DNA of 64,000 nucleotides from an uncultured Clostridia bacterium (GTDB taxonomy: Bacteria; Bacillota; Clostridia; Oscillospirales; Acutalibacteraceae). The DNA is taken from assembly GCA_947624285.1 (NCBI GenBank), contig CANQJS010000002.1:80993-144992 (forward strand). The letters run 5' to 3'. Both the position numbers and the translations under genes were made by a program. The number at the start of each line of letters is the position of its first letter. The stretch's first letter is position 1. Below, in pieces: positions 7,717 to 19,068 of this stretch. The notes under the pieces are model-generated. The model searched no databases. It was not told where the DNA came from and worked only from the letters and a program-made list of their open reading frames with translations.

Positions 7717-9510
7717 TCAATACGGGCTCAGCTCTCTGAAATTAGGTCTGTTATCCGCGAGAACAACATTTGTTTTTCCGTAGATCTTTTCCTGAAGCGC
7801 CTGCGAAGCAAGTGGAAGATCGAGCTTCCAGCACCACTGTTGATAGAAGTTATACCCCGAGCCTCCGGTACAGGTGGTTATTACCGTTCCGTCGGGTCTC
7901 GTTTCATTTGTCGGCGTAGTGTAGGTGACGAGATTATATCCGAGCCAGCCGTGCTTTATTGCATATTCGCCGATAGAAAGTATCTCCTGCCTTGAAAAGC
8001 CCGTTTTCACATAGGGAAGCAGATTTGTCACAACGCCGGCGATCTGAACGGCGGACGCCTCTTTGAGCTTGTTGAAAATGTTAAGAAGCGTTGTTTTCTG
8101 CCTGTCCGCGCGAACGGTGTCGTCGTCTATATATCTTATTCTGCAATAGGCAAGCGCCTGCGTTCCGTCAAGGTGTTTTAATCCCGCGTCGCCCTCGATG
8201 TAAACATCGCCGTATCTCTTGGGGTGGTTGTTTATCTCGCGTATCTCTCTCGCGGTCACCTCGATATCAACGCCGCCCAGAGAATCGATTATCGTTTTGA
8301 AGCTTGCAAAGTTCACTATGGCATAGTTGTCGATATTTACCTTAAACACGCGCTCCACGGCGTTTATATAACAGTCGAGCCCGCCGTACATCATAGCTTC
8401 GGTGATCTTACTGTATCTGCCGGTTGATTCGTCGCCGGGAACTTCCTCGTAATATACATACGAATCGCGGAGTATGGAGGAAAGCACAAGCTCTCCCGTT
8501 TCGGTATTAACGCTTGCGATGATGGCGGAATCCGCCCTTGTGCCCTCGGTCTCGATATCGTCGCCCCTTGTGTCCTCGCCTATGAGCATTACATTGTAAA
8601 TATTGGACGATGACGCAGGCTCGCCGTTATAATACCATTTTCTCACCATATCGCGGTAGGAGCTAACATCTGTAGTTTCATATATGTCGTTAAAGTTGAC
8701 GACAAGATTGTCCATTCCCGTCCATTCCTCAAGCTTTGAGGATTCGTTATTTTTATCTTCTTCGTTCGTAATGTTGTTTAAAATATTGTTAAAATGGAGA
8801 AAAAGACCCACTCCCGTTCCGATTATCGCGATGATGAGAATAAGTATAATAACAAGAAAAACTTTGCTCTTTTTTGATTTTTTCCGTTTCCCGCCGTTTT
8901 CCTTTTTATCGGCTCTGTGTCGCCTGATTTCTTCTTTCGCATCCGGAGCGCTCTGTGCCTCGGCGGGAGTTTTTTCACCGAAAACATTTTCCTGTGCGAA
9001 TAATTTTTCGGCGGCTTCAAAATAGCTCTCATCCGCTTTTGCAACAGATTTCGTCGGGTCTTGCTCCTCGGAGGCGTGGCGCGTGTTTTCAAAGCGCGGT
9101 CTTTCAATTTCCGGCTTCTGCGGCGGGGTAAGTTTTTCATTGTCCGTCGGCGCGCTTTCGGCTGTATGCGGCTTTTTCGGCGCTGTTTCTTTTTCCGGCT
9201 TGGGATTTATGCGTCTGTCCTTAACGGAATCAAGATATGCACGCTCCCACGCCGCCACCGGCGCGGTCTCTCTTTCTGCGTGGCGGGGCTGAGCCGGCCT
9301 AACGGGAGCAGCTTCCCTTTCAAAAGACCTTTCCGCCCTCTTTTCCTCCGCCGCTTTCTCCGCATTATTTGTTGTATGCTCCTGCCCAAAGCGAGCAGAC
9401 GGCTCAACCTTGGGCGCGCGGGCGGTTTCGGACTCCGTTTGCTCTCGGCTCTCATGCCGTTTGCTTATTTCATTGAGTATGTCGTCAATATCAAAAGCGT
9501 TGTCGCTCAT
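7717..9510 (-). CDS. LytR-CpsA-Psr (LCP) family cell-wall polymer ligase, copy 1
   Basis: LCP enzymes transfer teichoic acid-type or capsule polymers from lipid carriers to peptidoglycan. The 597-residue protein has an unusually long cytoplasmic tail (1-215) of low-complexity Ala/Pro/Glu/Lys, one membrane helix (about 216-240) and an external LCP domain. Conserved features are present: EDTRG (311-315), the Arg-Ala-Asp signature (R325, D327), the SxxLRD motif (R348, D349), and the C-terminal CRIRYID...RADRQKTT arginine cluster. It is a tandem paralogue of the next gene; this copy keeps the full arginine set. Confidence 0.93.
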   Translation of the reverse strand: MSDNAFDIDDILNEISKRHESREQTESETARAPKVEPSARFGQEHTTNNAEKAAEEKRAERSFEREAAPVRPAQPRHAERETAPVAAWERAYLDSVKDRRINPKPEKETAPKKPHTAESAPTDNEKLTPPQKPEIERPRFENTRHASEEQDPTKSVAKADESYFEAAEKLFAQENVFGEKTPAEAQSAPDAKEEIRRHRADKKENGGKRKKSKKSKVFLVIILILIIAIIGTGVGLFLHFNNILNNITNEEDKNNESSKLEEWTGMDNLVVNFNDIYETTDVSSYRDMVRKWYYNGEPASSSNIYNVMLIGEDTRGDDIETEGTRADSAIIASVNTETGELVLSSILRDSYVYYEEVPGDESTGRYSKITEAMMYGGLDCYINAVERVFKVNIDNYAIVNFASFKTIIDSLGGVDIEVTAREIREINNHPKRYGDVYIEGDAGLKHLDGTQALAYCRIRYIDDDTVRADRQKTTLLNIFNKLKEASAVQIAGVVTNLLPYVKTGFSRQEILSIGEYAIKHGWLGYNLVTYTTPTNETRPDGTVITTCTGGSGYNFYQQWCWKLDLPLASQALQEKIYGKTNVVLADNRPNFRELSPY

Positions 9511-9544
9511 GGTTTTCTCCCCTTATTCCTGCAAATACGACAAT

Positions 9545-9573
9545 ATTATATAACATAGAACAGAGTATTGCAA
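9545..9573 (-). promoter_or_regulatory. promoter of LCP copy 1
   Basis: Minus-strand TTGCAA, 17-base spacer, TATAAT, about 35 bases before the ATG. The surrounding bases are homologous to the region upstream of LCP copy 2, where the -10 hexamer is missing. Confidence 0.7.
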
Positions 9574-9670
9574 TAAGCGATTTATATTTATTATATTGAA
9601 AATCAACCAAAAACAGGAAAGAAAAATCGAGCGTCTCAAAATCTTCTTTTTCGATTTTCCCCGAACAAAA

Positions 9671-9700
9671 AAAGCGCGGATCGGCGATCCGCGCTTTATT
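9671..9700 (-). terminator. terminator of LCP copy 2
   Basis: Perfect 12-base stem AAAGCGCGGATC / GATCCGCGCTTT with a 3-base loop, followed on the minus strand by seven T. Confidence 0.88.
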
Positions 9701-9719
9701 TATAATTCTTTAAATTGGC

Positions 9720-11534
9720 TCAATAAGAGCTCAGATTTTTAAAATCGGGTCTGTTCTGTGCGAGAATAACGCTTGTTTTCCCGTAGATCTTTTCCTGAAG
9801 CACCTGAGTAGCAAGCGGGAAATCGAGTTTCCAGCACCATTCGTTATAAAACTCTCTGCCGTTGCCGCCTACGCATGTCGTTACCACCGTTCCGTCCGTC
9901 CGCGTTTCGTTTTTGGGAACGGTATGCGTCACCATTTTATATTTCAGCCAGCCGTGCGAAAGCGCATATTGACCTATCGAAAGTATCTCCTGCCTTGAAA
10001 AGCCGGTTTTCACATAGGGCAGCAGATTTGTAACAACATTTGTCAGCTGAAGCACGGACGCCGTTTTTAATTGGTCGAAAACATACAGCAATGTGGTCCT
10101 CTGCCTTTCGGAGCGGTAAACATCGTTGTCAATATATCTTATTCTGCAATAAGCAAGCGCCTGCGTTCCGTCAAGGTGCTTTAATCCCGCGTCGCCCTCA
10201 ATGTAAACATCGCCGTATCTCTTGGGGTGATTGTTTATCTCGCGTATCTCTCGCGCGGTCATCTCGATATCGACTCCGCCCAGAGAATCGATTATCGATT
10301 TGAAACTTGCGAAATTGACAACAACATAATTGTCGATATTCACCTTGAACAACCGCTCCACGGCGTTTATGTAGCAATTCAACCCGCCGTACTGCATTGC
10401 CTCACAGATTTTGCCGAATTTTCCCGTCGTCTCGTCGCCCGGAGTCAGCTCGTAATACGAATAGGCGTCGCGCAGTACGGAGGAAAGAACAAGCTCTCCC
10501 GTTTCGGTATTAACGCTGGCTATCATCGCCGAATCGGCGTTGTGCCCTTTCAGTTCAATCTCGTCTCCCCTTGTGTCCTCGCCTATGAGCATTACATTGT
10601 AGATATTGGTCGACGACACGGGCTCGCCGTTATAATACCACTGCTTTATCATATCAAGGTATGATTCCGCGTGGTCGCTTTCGTGAATATCGTCGAATTT
10701 GACGACAAGGTCATCCATTCCCGTCCATTCCTCAAGCTTTGAGGATTCGTTGTTTTTATCTTCTTCGTTTGTGATGTTGTTTAATATATTGTTAAAATGG
10801 AGGAAAAGACCAACGCCCGTTCCTATCAACGCAACAACGAGAATAAGGATAACGGCAAGAACGATTTTCTTCTTTTTTGATTTTTTCCGTTTTCCGCCAT
10901 CTTCCGTTTTGTCCGCCGCGGTTTCTTCTTCTTTTGCCGTCGGAGCGCTCTCTGCCTCTGCGGGGGCTTTTTCGGGAGCTTTTTCGTCAAGCGCGGTTTC
11001 CTGCGCGAACGATTTTTCCGCAAAATCAATCTGGGGCTCGTCCGCTTTTGCGGCGGCATCCCTCGGAGCTTCCTCCTCGGCGGCGGGCGGTGTGTTTTCA
11101 ACATGCGGTTTTTCTGTTTCCGGCTTTTGCGGCGGAAGCGGTTTTTCTTTGTCGGTCGGCGCGCTTTCGGCAATATGCGGCTTTTTCGGCACGGTTTCTT
11201 TTTCCGGCTTGGGGTTTATGCGTCTGTCCTTAACGGAATCAAGATATGCACGCTCCCACTCCGCCATCGGCGCAGCCTCTCTTGCGGCGCGGCGGGGCTG
11301 AGCCGGTCTTACGGGCGCAGCTTCCCTTTCAAAAGACCTTTCCGCCCTCTTTTCCTCTGCCGCTTTCTCTGCGTTTTGCGTTGTATGCTCCCGCCCTAAG
11401 TGGGCGGAGGGCTCGTCTTTGGGCGCATCGTCTGTTTCGGGCGCTCCGTTTTCGGTCGCCTTTTGCTCTCGGCCCTCGTGCCTTTTGCTTATTTCTTTGA
11501 GTATGTCGTCAACATCAAAAGCATTGTCGCTCAT
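9720..11534 (-). CDS. LytR-CpsA-Psr (LCP) family protein, copy 2
   Basis: 604 residues with the same architecture as the downstream copy: acidic/Pro-rich cytoplasmic tail (1-222), membrane helix (about 224-247), external LCP domain. Long stretches are identical to copy 1 (for example around KRYGDVYIEGDAGLKHLDG), so the pair arose by tandem duplication. At the GxRxD signature it has His-Asn-Ala-Asp, with Asn332 where LCP enzymes have Arg; the LRD arginine (R355) and the C-terminal arginines remain. It may have altered substrate binding. A GGGGGAG Shine-Dalgarno precedes the ATG. The 122-base gap to gyrA holds no further gene. Confidence 0.92.
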   Translation of the reverse strand: MSDNAFDVDDILKEISKRHEGREQKATENGAPETDDAPKDEPSAHLGREHTTQNAEKAAEEKRAERSFEREAAPVRPAQPRRAAREAAPMAEWERAYLDSVKDRRINPKPEKETVPKKPHIAESAPTDKEKPLPPQKPETEKPHVENTPPAAEEEAPRDAAAKADEPQIDFAEKSFAQETALDEKAPEKAPAEAESAPTAKEEETAADKTEDGGKRKKSKKKKIVLAVILILVVALIGTGVGLFLHFNNILNNITNEEDKNNESSKLEEWTGMDDLVVKFDDIHESDHAESYLDMIKQWYYNGEPVSSTNIYNVMLIGEDTRGDEIELKGHNADSAMIASVNTETGELVLSSVLRDAYSYYELTPGDETTGKFGKICEAMQYGGLNCYINAVERLFKVNIDNYVVVNFASFKSIIDSLGGVDIEMTAREIREINNHPKRYGDVYIEGDAGLKHLDGTQALAYCRIRYIDNDVYRSERQRTTLLYVFDQLKTASVLQLTNVVTNLLPYVKTGFSRQEILSIGQYALSHGWLKYKMVTHTVPKNETRTDGTVVTTCVGGNGREFYNEWCWKLDFPLATQVLQEKIYGKTSVILAQNRPDFKNLSSY

Positions 11535-11656
11535 ATTTTTCTCCCCCTCATCGGCAAATACGACGATTTTGCAGAACAGAGCGTTTCAATAAGCGGTTAT
11601 ATATCATATTGAAGCCGTCGGATAACAGCAAAGGCTGCCCGTTCCGTCTGTTCGGT

Positions 11657-14167
11657 TTATACTTCGGGCTCGTCCGCCTCTGTTTCAACATTTTCGGAGT
11701 GTTCGTCTTCGTCACCGTCGTTCATATCGTCCTCAAATCTGTCTACAACCGAAATGGTGGCTACCTTTTCACCGTCGTTAACCCTCATCACCTTAACGCC
11801 TTTGCCGGGGCGCTTAAAGGTGGATATCTGGTCGATATGGGTGCGGATAACGATACCGTCGCTCGTTATCATTATAACATCCTGATCTTCGGCAACGGGA
11901 GCTATCATCGCCACCTTGCCGTAAGCCTCGGTGCGGTAGTTTATCGTTCCCTTGCCGCCTCTGTTTTGAACGCGGTAATCGTCAAATTCGCTCTTTCTGC
12001 CAAATCCCGTTTCGGAAACGGTAAGCAGCTTATATCCCTCAAGCGAAGCGGCAAAGCCGACTACATAGTCGTCATCGGTAAGCGAGATGGCGCGAACGCC
12101 CCTTGCCGTTCTTCCGATAAGCCTTGCATCGCTCTCGTTAAAGCAAATGCTCATTCCGTTATGCGTGGCAACAACAAGCTTTCTCTTTCCGTCCGTTATC
12201 TCAACATATGCAAGCTCGTCGCCCTCGTCAAGATTTATCGCTATTATGCCGTTTTGCCTTATGTTTTTGTACTCATTTATATCCGTGCGCTTTATAACGC
12301 CCTTTTTTGTTACCATGCAAAGATATTTGCGGCTTTCCTCCTGCGGTATCTTCACCATGGCGGAAACGGTCTCTTCCTTTTCGAGCGGCAGAATGTTGAC
12401 AACATTCATACCCTTGCCCGTTCTTGAGGACGCCGTTATCTCATAAGCTTTTTTTCTAAAGACCTTGCCTTTGTTTGTGAAAAGCAGAATAACATCGTGC
12501 GAGGAGCAGGTGAACATCGTCTTTGCAACATCCTCCTCACGGCGGCTCATACCCATAACGCCTCTGCCGCCGCGGTTTTGCGCCTTGTAGGTATCCACCG
12601 TCATACGCTTCATATAGCCCATGTTGGTAAGGGTGAGTATGGATTCCTCTACGGGAATAAGATCCTCGTCCTCAACCGAGCCCGTAAAGGCTGAGATCTC
12701 GGTTTTTCTGTCGTCTCCGAATTTATCGGCTATTTCGCGGGACTCGGTTTTGATAATATCAAAAATCCTCTGCTCGTTGCCGAGTATATCAAGGTAATCC
12801 TTTATTTTTACATGCAGCTCGTCGAGCTCATTGAGTATCTTTTCGATCTCAAGACCCGCCAACTGACCTATACGGTAGGCGACAATGGCGCTTGCCTGCG
12901 GGTCGTCAAAGCCGAATTTTTCCATTATCGCAAGCTTTGCGTCCTGAAGTCCGCCGCGGCAGGCTCTTATGGTGGCTATCACATCGTCCACTATGTCTAT
13001 CGCTTTGGCAAGACCCTCCAGAATATGAGCCCTGTCCTGCGCTTTTTTCAAATCGAACTTAGTTCTTCTTGTAACTATCTGCTTTTGGAAAGCGATATAT
13101 TTTTGAAGTATCTCCTTAAGCGTAAGAATTTTGGGCACGCCGTCGTCAAGCGCAAGCAAAATCGCGCCGAAAGTAACCTGCATGTCGGTGAGCTTGTAGA
13201 GATTGTTAAGCACTACCTGCGGATTCGCGTCCTTCTTGACTACTATTTCTATGTGCATACCGCGTCTGTCGGAATAATCCTGAACATCGGCGATACCCTC
13301 AATGCGCTTTTCCTTAACAAGCTCGGCGATTCTCGTTATAAGCCTTGCCTTGTTTACTCCGTAGGGAATTTCGGTAACGACTATCTTGAACCTGTCGCCC
13401 TTTGCCTCAATGATCTCGGCTTTTGCGCGAACATATATCTTGCCCCTGCCGGTGGAGTATGCCTCTTTAATTCCCTTTGCGCCCATTATTATTCCCGCCG
13501 TGGGAAAATCGGGACCTTTGATATATTTCATTATCTCGTTAAGGTCGGCGTCGGGGTTGTCTATAAGGCAGCATATGCCCTCAACCACCTCGCGCATATT
13601 GTGCGGCGGGATGTTGGTGGCCATACCAACGGCTATACCCGAAGAGCCGTTTACGAGCAAATTGGGAAATCTCGCGGGCAAAACCGTGGGCTCGCTTGTG
13701 GAGCCGTCGAAATTCGGTATGAAATCAACGGTGTCCTTTTTAATATCGTCCAGCATTTTCATAGAGGTTTTGCTGAGCCTTGATTCGGTGTATCGGTAGG
13801 CGGCGGGCGGGTCTCCGTCAACAGAGCCGAAGTTTCCGTGGCCGTCCACAAGGATGTGCCTCATTGAGAAGGTCTGGGCAAGCCTTACCATCGCGTCGTA
13901 AACCGAAGCGTCGCCGTGCGGGTGATAATGACCGAGCACTTCACCGACGGTGGTGGCGCATTTGCGGTAGGGATTTGTGGGATAGAGATTATTGTCGTAC
14001 ATCGCGTAAAGTATTCTTCTGTGAACAGGCTTCAAACCGTCTCTGACATCGGGCAGGGCGCGGCTCACGATAACGCTCATTGAATAGTCGAGAAACGCTT
14101 TTCTTATTTCGCTGCTTATCTCAACATCCTCTATTTTTTGGTTGTCATAGCGTATTTCTTCGTTCAT
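11657..14167 (-). CDS. gyrA: DNA gyrase subunit A
   Basis: Breakage-reunion subunit of gyrase, introducing negative supercoils with GyrB. The 836-residue protein holds the winged-helix/tower region with catalytic Tyr in [10 protein letters not shown], and a C-terminal beta-pinwheel whose GyrA box reads QNRGGRG; the acidic tail [15 protein letters not shown] ends the protein. At the quinolone-pocket position equivalent to E. coli Ser83 it has Ala87 ([10 protein letters not shown]), with the acidic D91 retained. It lies 32 bases downstream of gyrB and ends the dnaN-yaaA-recF-remB-gyrB-gyrA run. Confidence 0.97.
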   Translation of the reverse strand: MNEEIRYDNQKIEDVEISSEIRKAFLDYSMSVIVSRALPDVRDGLKPVHRRILYAMYDNNLYPTNPYRKCATTVGEVLGHYHPHGDASVYDAMVRLAQTFSMRHILVDGHGNFGSVDGDPPAAYRYTESRLSKTSMKMLDDIKKDTVDFIPNFDGSTSEPTVLPARFPNLLVNGSSGIAVGMATNIPPHNMREVVEGICCLIDNPDADLNEIMKYIKGPDFPTAGIIMGAKGIKEAYSTGRGKIYVRAKAEIIEAKGDRFKIVVTEIPYGVNKARLITRIAELVKEKRIEGIADVQDYSDRRGMHIEIVVKKDANPQVVLNNLYKLTDMQVTFGAILLALDDGVPKILTLKEILQKYIAFQKQIVTRRTKFDLKKAQDRAHILEGLAKAIDIVDDVIATIRACRGGLQDAKLAIMEKFGFDDPQASAIVAYRIGQLAGLEIEKILNELDELHVKIKDYLDILGNEQRIFDIIKTESREIADKFGDDRKTEISAFTGSVEDEDLIPVEESILTLTNMGYMKRMTVDTYKAQNRGGRGVMGMSRREEDVAKTMFTCSSHDVILLFTNKGKVFRKKAYEITASSRTGKGMNVVNILPLEKEETVSAMVKIPQEESRKYLCMVTKKGVIKRTDINEYKNIRQNGIIAINLDEGDELAYVEITDGKRKLVVATHNGMSICFNESDARLIGRTARGVRAISLTDDDYVVGFAASLEGYKLLTVSETGFGRKSEFDDYRVQNRGGKGTINYRTEAYGKVAMIAPVAEDQDVIMITSDGIVIRTHIDQISTFKRPGKGVKVMRVNDGEKVATISVVDRFEDDMNDGDEDEHSENVETEADEPEV

Positions 14168-14199
14168 TGAATATATCTCCTATACTCTTTCTTTTCGGG

Positions 14200-16412
<2,213 letters not shown>

Positions 16413-17507
16413 TCAATCACCCGCCGCCATACCGTTTTCTATGCGGAAGGTTTTTCCCTCCTTTAATTTCAAAACGGTGTTTTTATCACAGCAGGTAATA
16501 AATATCTGCCCGCTTTTTATATTGTTGAAAATATAGTCCTGCCGCTTTTCGTCAAGCTCGCTCATAACATCGTCGAGCAAAACGACCGGCTCAACGCCCG
16601 TCATTTCTCTCAAAAGCCCCGATTCCGCCAGCTTCAGCGCGATAACGCAGCTTCTCTGCTGCCCTTGACTGCCGAAGATCCTCGCCGATTTGCCGTTTAT
16701 CAATATTTCCATATCGTCCCTGTGAGGGCCTACCGAAGTCGTCCCGTTCAGAATATCCTCGTCGGTGTTTTTTTCAAGCGCCGCCATCATATTTTTGTAT
16801 ATTTCGTCGGGCTCGATATTCTCGTAATCGAACGCGCCTTTCATTTTCAGCGTCAATACTTCTTTTCCACCCGAAAGACCGGAAAATATTTTTTCGGCAA
16901 GAGGCTCAAGCTCTTTTACATATCGGCATCTTTGATATATTATTTTTGCGGCTGCCTTTGCAAAATTTTTGTTCCAGATAAGGAGCATATCACGCAATTC
17001 GGGATTTTTCTGCATATCCCTCAGCAGCACATTTCTCTGCACAAGACAACGCCTGTATTCGTTTAAAACGGTTTTATAATTGTTTTTTATCTGACAAAGC
17101 GCGCGGTCTGTAAATTTTCTTCTCTGCTCCGGCCCGTCCTTTATCATTGAAAGGTGAATGGGGCTGAAAATCACGGCTTTTATTTCTTCCGAGAGCGCGG
17201 CGGCGGAATCTTTTTTTATTCCGTTTAACACCGCATTTCTTTTTTCATTTATTGTTATCTCGGCGTTTTGTTTTCTTTTTCCTCCGAAAAAATCTATTTT
17301 TAATTTGGCATATTCTTTATTAAACATAATGAGATCGGAATCCTTTGTTCCTCTGAAGGATTTTGATCCGGTAAAAAGATATATGGCCTCTAAAAGATTT
17401 GTTTTTCCGTTGGCGTTTTCGCCGTAAATGATATTTATCTCGCCGAAATCAAGGCTCATTTTTTCTATGTTTCTGAAATTTTCAATTTCAATATGCTCAA
17501 TTTTCAT
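16413..17507 (-). CDS. recF: DNA replication and repair protein RecF
   Basis: SMC-like ATPase that helps load RecA at gaps with RecO and RecR. 364 residues. Walker A is GENANGKTNLLEAI near residue 30, the signature motif is FGSQGQQRS near 280, and Walker B is PVVLLDDVMSELD near 312. The start overlaps the yaaA stop region by 11 bases. Position between dnaN and gyrB is canonical. Confidence 0.97.
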   Translation of the reverse strand: MKIEHIEIENFRNIEKMSLDFGEINIIYGENANGKTNLLEAIYLFTGSKSFRGTKDSDLIMFNKEYAKLKIDFFGGKRKQNAEITINEKRNAVLNGIKKDSAAALSEEIKAVIFSPIHLSMIKDGPEQRRKFTDRALCQIKNNYKTVLNEYRRCLVQRNVLLRDMQKNPELRDMLLIWNKNFAKAAAKIIYQRCRYVKELEPLAEKIFSGLSGGKEVLTLKMKGAFDYENIEPDEIYKNMMAALEKNTDEDILNGTTSVGPHRDDMEILINGKSARIFGSQGQQRSCVIALKLAESGLLREMTGVEPVVLLDDVMSELDEKRQDYIFNNIKSGQIFITCCDKNTVLKLKEGKTFRIENGMAAGD

Positions 17508-17745
17508 TTACAACTTTTAAATCAATATTTTTATAGGAAACAATATCGCCGTTTCTTATTTTTCTGCCTCTCGCCTCGCATTTTTCGCCGTTTACTTTGA
17601 CCTTTTTTTCCAAAACAAGCGTTTTTGCGAAGCTGCCCGATTCCGCGATGCCAGCAAATTTCAAAAGGCTGTCCAATTTTATATATTCCGTTTTGATTTT
17701 TATAATTTGTTCGTGCCGTTCGGCTTTTTTTGCTTTAAGCCTCAT
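17497..17745 (-). CDS. yaaA: S4-domain RNA-binding protein YaaA
   Basis: 82-residue protein with one S4 RNA-binding fold (LDSLLKFAGIAESGSFAK, then VKVNGE and RGRKIRNGD). YaaA is a standard small gene between dnaN and recF, linked in Bacillus to ribosome assembly. The basic N-terminus MRLKAKKAERHEQ is longer than usual. The start overlaps dnaN by 11 bases, and the ATGAGGCTTAAA at its beginning is an exact copy of the last codons of dnaN 13 bases upstream, which also supplies the GAGG ribosome site. Confidence 0.88.
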   Translation of the reverse strand: MRLKAKKAERHEQIIKIKTEYIKLDSLLKFAGIAESGSFAKTLVLEKKVKVNGEKCEARGRKIRNGDIVSYKNIDLKVVNEN

Positions 17746-18847
17746 TTTTAAGCCTCATCGGAAGAACAAGGAATAAAAATCTCTCGTCGTTCAGCGGCAT
17801 TATTTTAACGGGTTGAACGGGACCGTTAAATTCTATTCTTACCTGATCCGTATCCGCCGCGCCGAGCGCGTCAGTCATATATTTTGAATTAAAGCCTATT
17901 TCAACTCTGTTTCCGCTTATATTGGCGTGTGTATAATCCACCACCCTGCCTATTGCCGAAACTGTTGAAACTCTCATTTCATCGTTGTCGAAAAGGCATC
18001 TAATGGGATTTTTCGCATTGTTTTCAATAACGGGAAGCGTTCTTTCTATACATGCTATCGCGTCCTGTGTATTTATCAGAACGGTCGTTGAGCATGTTTT
18101 CGGTATCGCGGCGTTATAATCAAGAAAGTCGCCCTCAAGAAGTCTGCTTATAATGCTATAGTTGTCTACCTCAAAAATAATGTGCCTTTTTCCGATGCTG
18201 ATGGAAATTTCTTTATCCTTATCGGGACTCATTATTTTTATAAGCTCCCTTATTGTTTTTTTGGGAACAATAAAGGTGACATCCTCGCCCTCATATTTTA
18301 TGGTTTCTGTTCTGACGGCAAGCCTGTATCCGTCAACGCCTATCAAACGAAGCTGATTTAAGGTCATTTCAAATTTAAGACCTGTGTGAACGGGCTTTGA
18401 AGATTCACTTTCCGCAACGGCAAAAAGAGTCTGCATAACCATTTGCTGCAAAACGGATTGATTTATAAAAAGTGGATACCCTCCCTGAACGCTCGGAAGT
18501 TCAGGGTATTCATCCGCGTCTATTCCGGTAATATTGTATTGAGCTGCTCCGGAAGTAATCAAAACCGAAGTTCCGTTTGTTTCTATACATACGCTTTCGC
18601 CGGAGATTTTCTTAATAATATCACAGAGCACCTTTGCTTTTATTACGATCGCGCCGGGCTCGGATACAGTTGCGGGAAGCGTTGTATTTATACCGAATTC
18701 AAAATCATAGCCTGTAAGACTGAGCGTTTCGGATCCGCACTCTATGAGAATACCCTCAATAGTCGGCATAGTCACCTTTACGCTGACCGCTCTCATAACA
18801 TTGTTGCACGCATCGTTCAGATTTTTTGTGTTGCAGGTGAATTTCAT
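17735..18847 (-). CDS. dnaN: DNA polymerase III subunit beta (sliding clamp)
   Basis: Ring-shaped processivity clamp. The 370-residue protein has three clamp domains in tandem, with family signatures such as FTCNTKNLNDACNNVMRAV at the start, GVDGYRLAVR around residue 175, and the C-terminal LPMRL peptide-binding element. An AAAAGGAGAGC Shine-Dalgarno precedes the ATG. It is followed by overlapping yaaA. Confidence 0.98.
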   Translation of the reverse strand: MKFTCNTKNLNDACNNVMRAVSVKVTMPTIEGILIECGSETLSLTGYDFEFGINTTLPATVSEPGAIVIKAKVLCDIIKKISGESVCIETNGTSVLITSGAAQYNITGIDADEYPELPSVQGGYPLFINQSVLQQMVMQTLFAVAESESSKPVHTGLKFEMTLNQLRLIGVDGYRLAVRTETIKYEGEDVTFIVPKKTIRELIKIMSPDKDKEISISIGKRHIIFEVDNYSIISRLLEGDFLDYNAAIPKTCSTTVLINTQDAIACIERTLPVIENNAKNPIRCLFDNDEMRVSTVSAIGRVVDYTHANISGNRVEIGFNSKYMTDALGAADTDQVRIEFNGPVQPVKIMPLNDERFLFLVLPMRLKNEA

Positions 18848-19068
18848 AAAAAGCTCTCCTTTTTATAATCATTATTGTTTTGTTTTTATTAGAAGTAATA
18901 TATGACAGTGAAATTGTTAAAAATGTGAAAAGTCTTTGTTTTAAGCGATTATTCGGTTAAATATATCAACAAACGCAATGTTTAAAATTTATTGAATTTG
19001 TTTAAAAAATCATTTTTCAATAACCGCCTGAAAAAGTATTGAGTTAAAAACAAAAAATATGTTAAAAA
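18848..19068. other. AT-rich dnaA-dnaN intergenic region, candidate DnaA-binding region
   Basis: No gene. The 221 bases contain no TTATCCACA consensus DnaA box. They do hold two copies of TGTTAAAAA (18915-18923 and 19060-19068, reverse complement TTTTTAACA) and one ATATCAACA (18963-18971), which resemble elements clustered at 32.77-33.0 kb. The dnaA-dnaN spacer is a known site of origin sub-regions in Firmicutes; function here is an inference. Confidence 0.35.

Noticed and set aside
7717-11534. Tandem LCP genes as a mobile or assembly duplication artefact
   Set aside because: The copies differ at many codons, in tail length and in promoter, so they are a real, diverged duplication; no insertion sequence flanks them.
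11609-13799. Several plus-strand open frames opposite gyrA (272, 323, 137 codons)
   Set aside because: Shadows of a highly conserved gene on the other strand; no ribosome sites or recognisable motifs.
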